Source: Spirosoma fluviale (GTDB taxonomy: Bacteria > Bacteroidota > Bacteroidia > Cytophagales > Spirosomataceae). Taken from it: a stretch of DNA of 34,531 nt. Both the position numbers and the translations under genes were made by a program. Each line of letters begins with the position of its first letter. Position 1 is the first letter of the stretch. Below the pieces are notes generated by a model. That model worked only from the letters and a program-made list of their open reading frames with translations, was not told where the DNA came from and did not search any database. The DNA is taken from positions 1 to 34,531 of the forward strand of contig CAMCYZ010000015.1 in NCBI GenBank assembly GCA_945885545.1, given 5' to 3'. Below are positions 33,739 through 34,531 of the stretch, piece after piece.

Positions 33739-34046
33739 TTGAACTCAGTTTTTGGTTTAAAGACATTGGAAAACATGTCATTAATGATTTTTTCAGCCTC
33801 TGAATATTGATTTTTAAGACTTTTTACTAAATAATTCAACTCTTTACTTATACCATTCTTCATGTCTTCAAAATATTCTGGGGCTTTCTCAATAGCGGCT
33901 TCGGCTTCATCTTTTCGTTCGTTTCCTTTGTCTTTTACATCTTTCATTACCTTTTCACCTTCTTAAGTTTTTAGGTATTTATTGAGTGCAATACCCGCTG
34001 CTGCTTCTATAATAAATGTTGCAAAATATTTAAATGTAACGCCCAT
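33717..34046 (-). pseudogene. YtxH-like small membrane protein gene with in-frame TAA
   Basis: From the ATG at 34046 the frame reads MGVTFKYFATFIIEAAAGIA, a YtxH-like hydrophobic Ala/Gly segment, then LNKYLKT and TAA (33963-33965). The same frame goes straight on as EGEKVMKDVKDKGNERKDEA and a long charged helix to a stop at 33717. In this family the membrane segment and the EEG.K...DV+.K helix form one protein, so the TAA probably replaced a Lys or Glu codon by one base change. An ATG at 33947 could restart translation and give a 76-residue soluble piece. The 3' end overlaps the DadA-like remnant, so its last residues may come from the deletion junction. Confidence 0.7.
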
Positions 34047-34126
34047 GATGATAGCATTTTTTGATTTATGGCCTAAGTTTATAGGCTTAAAAACAAGAAT
34101 AAAAAGAATATCTTAAATTGCATTTT

Positions 34127-34531
34127 TCAGAAATACCTCTGAATTTCAGTTTTCAAATCACTTAGGGCCTCATTGATATTTTGGGCACAAATTAAGTCCT
34201 GATTTTTAAGTATTTGCAAAACAATCTCGCGAGAATTAACCGATGACTTGTTTACTATGATTTGCTGATTTAAATCTAATGCAGTAGCGTTAGCGGCAAA
34301 TACTATTTTGTCCCATGTGGCGGGTTCAATATAAATCTGTTGGGCAATATTATGGTTGAGTTCTTTTTTAATATCTGATATCACTGCACCTTGAAGATCT
34401 TCAATAGTTAAGTCACTGAAATTTAGTCGAGTAAATATATTTTCCGGCTTAATCCTTTCTAAAAACAAAGCCATTCGTTCATAGGCTTGTAATCGAAGTG
34501 GAAAGGCAATTTCTTGCTGACTTTTAACTTT
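34127..34531 (-). CDS. Conserved Bacteroidota protein, C-terminal part (5' end outside the window)
   Basis: The frame is open to the window edge. It reads KVKSQQEIAFPLRLQAYERM before the ATG at 34474, so that ATG is internal and the real start lies outside. The segment LPLRLQAYERLxLFLERIxP is the hallmark of a family found widely in Bacteroidota (I believe DUF7935). Such proteins have an N-terminal membrane helix, then this helical domain with KKELNHNIAQQIYIEPATWD. The function is unknown. The stop is at 34127, about 80 nt before the YtxH-like gene. Confidence 0.75.
   Translation of the reverse strand, partial: KVKSQQEIAFPLRLQAYERMALFLERIKPENIFTRLNFSDLTIEDLQGAVISDIKKELNHNIAQQIYIEPATWDKIVFAANATALDLNQQIIVNKSSVNSREIVLQILKNQDLICAQNINEALSDLKTEIQRYF

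Noticed and set aside
34071-34086. Hairpin GCCTA/TAGGC between the window-edge gene and the YtxH-like gene as a terminator
   Set aside because: The stem is only 5 bp and no T-run follows on the minus strand.

Overview
The window looks like a chromosomal segment of a Bacteroidota bacterium, most likely a Cytophagales relative. The support is AT-rich DNA, no clear Shine-Dalgarno sequences, several matches to the phylum's TTTG-N19/20-TAnnTTTG promoter, a secreted protein with a type IX secretion (T9SS) C-terminal domain, OmpA/PD40 proteins, DUF5916, PorV/PorQ-like barrels, and GH3-beta-lactamase fusions. No rRNA, tRNA, CRISPR array or prophage was seen.

Layout. 1-2276 (+): an acyl-CoA dehydrogenase and a kinase-like phosphotransferase overlapping by 4 nt, the two-gene counterpart of the fused ACAD10/11 proteins and of LvaC/LvaA. 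2339-6498 (-): a T9SS-sorted surface protein, an alpha/beta esterase and a PorE-like TPR/PD40/OmpA protein. 6499-8000 (+): two tandem RRM RNA-binding protein genes, each with its own promoter region, a shared 103-nt leader and a near-identical terminator. 8027-8935 (-): a class A beta-lactamase-fold serine hydrolase without the usual Glu166. 9059-10162 (+): ychF. 10335-18500 (+): a long, tightly packed run. It starts with a PorV/PorQ-like barrel and a helix-hairpin-helix/beta-barrel protein, then an aldose-epimerase-like gene. It ends in a light-repair block of five translationally coupled genes: an SDR without its catalytic Tyr, a cryptochrome/photolyase, a flavin reductase, a 50-residue DUF2256 zinc-ribbon protein, and an FeS-type photolyase homologue without the cluster cysteines.

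18508-20355 (-): a divergent gamma-glutamyltransferase-family enzyme. 20464-20850 (+): a glyoxalase/VOC gene interrupted by one in-frame TGA. 20945-28665 (+): a DUF5916 barrel protein, a REP-associated tyrosine transposase with a REP palindrome inside its own coding sequence, a GH3-serine hydrolase fusion, a TspO-like membrane protein and a small Tudor-like protein. 28756-32667 (-): an OmpA protein and a Ktr/Trk potassium uptake pair. 32756-34046 (-): two decayed genes, a 5'-truncated and frameshifted DadA-like oxidoreductase and a YtxH-like gene with an in-frame TAA. The window ends inside another minus-strand gene.

The strongest candidates for undescribed biology are the compact photolyase operon with its atypical SDR, DUF2256 and cluster-less photolyase; the duplicated RRM units with a conserved leader; and the REP palindrome embedded in the transposase gene. 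All functions are read from motifs by eye. No database search was run.
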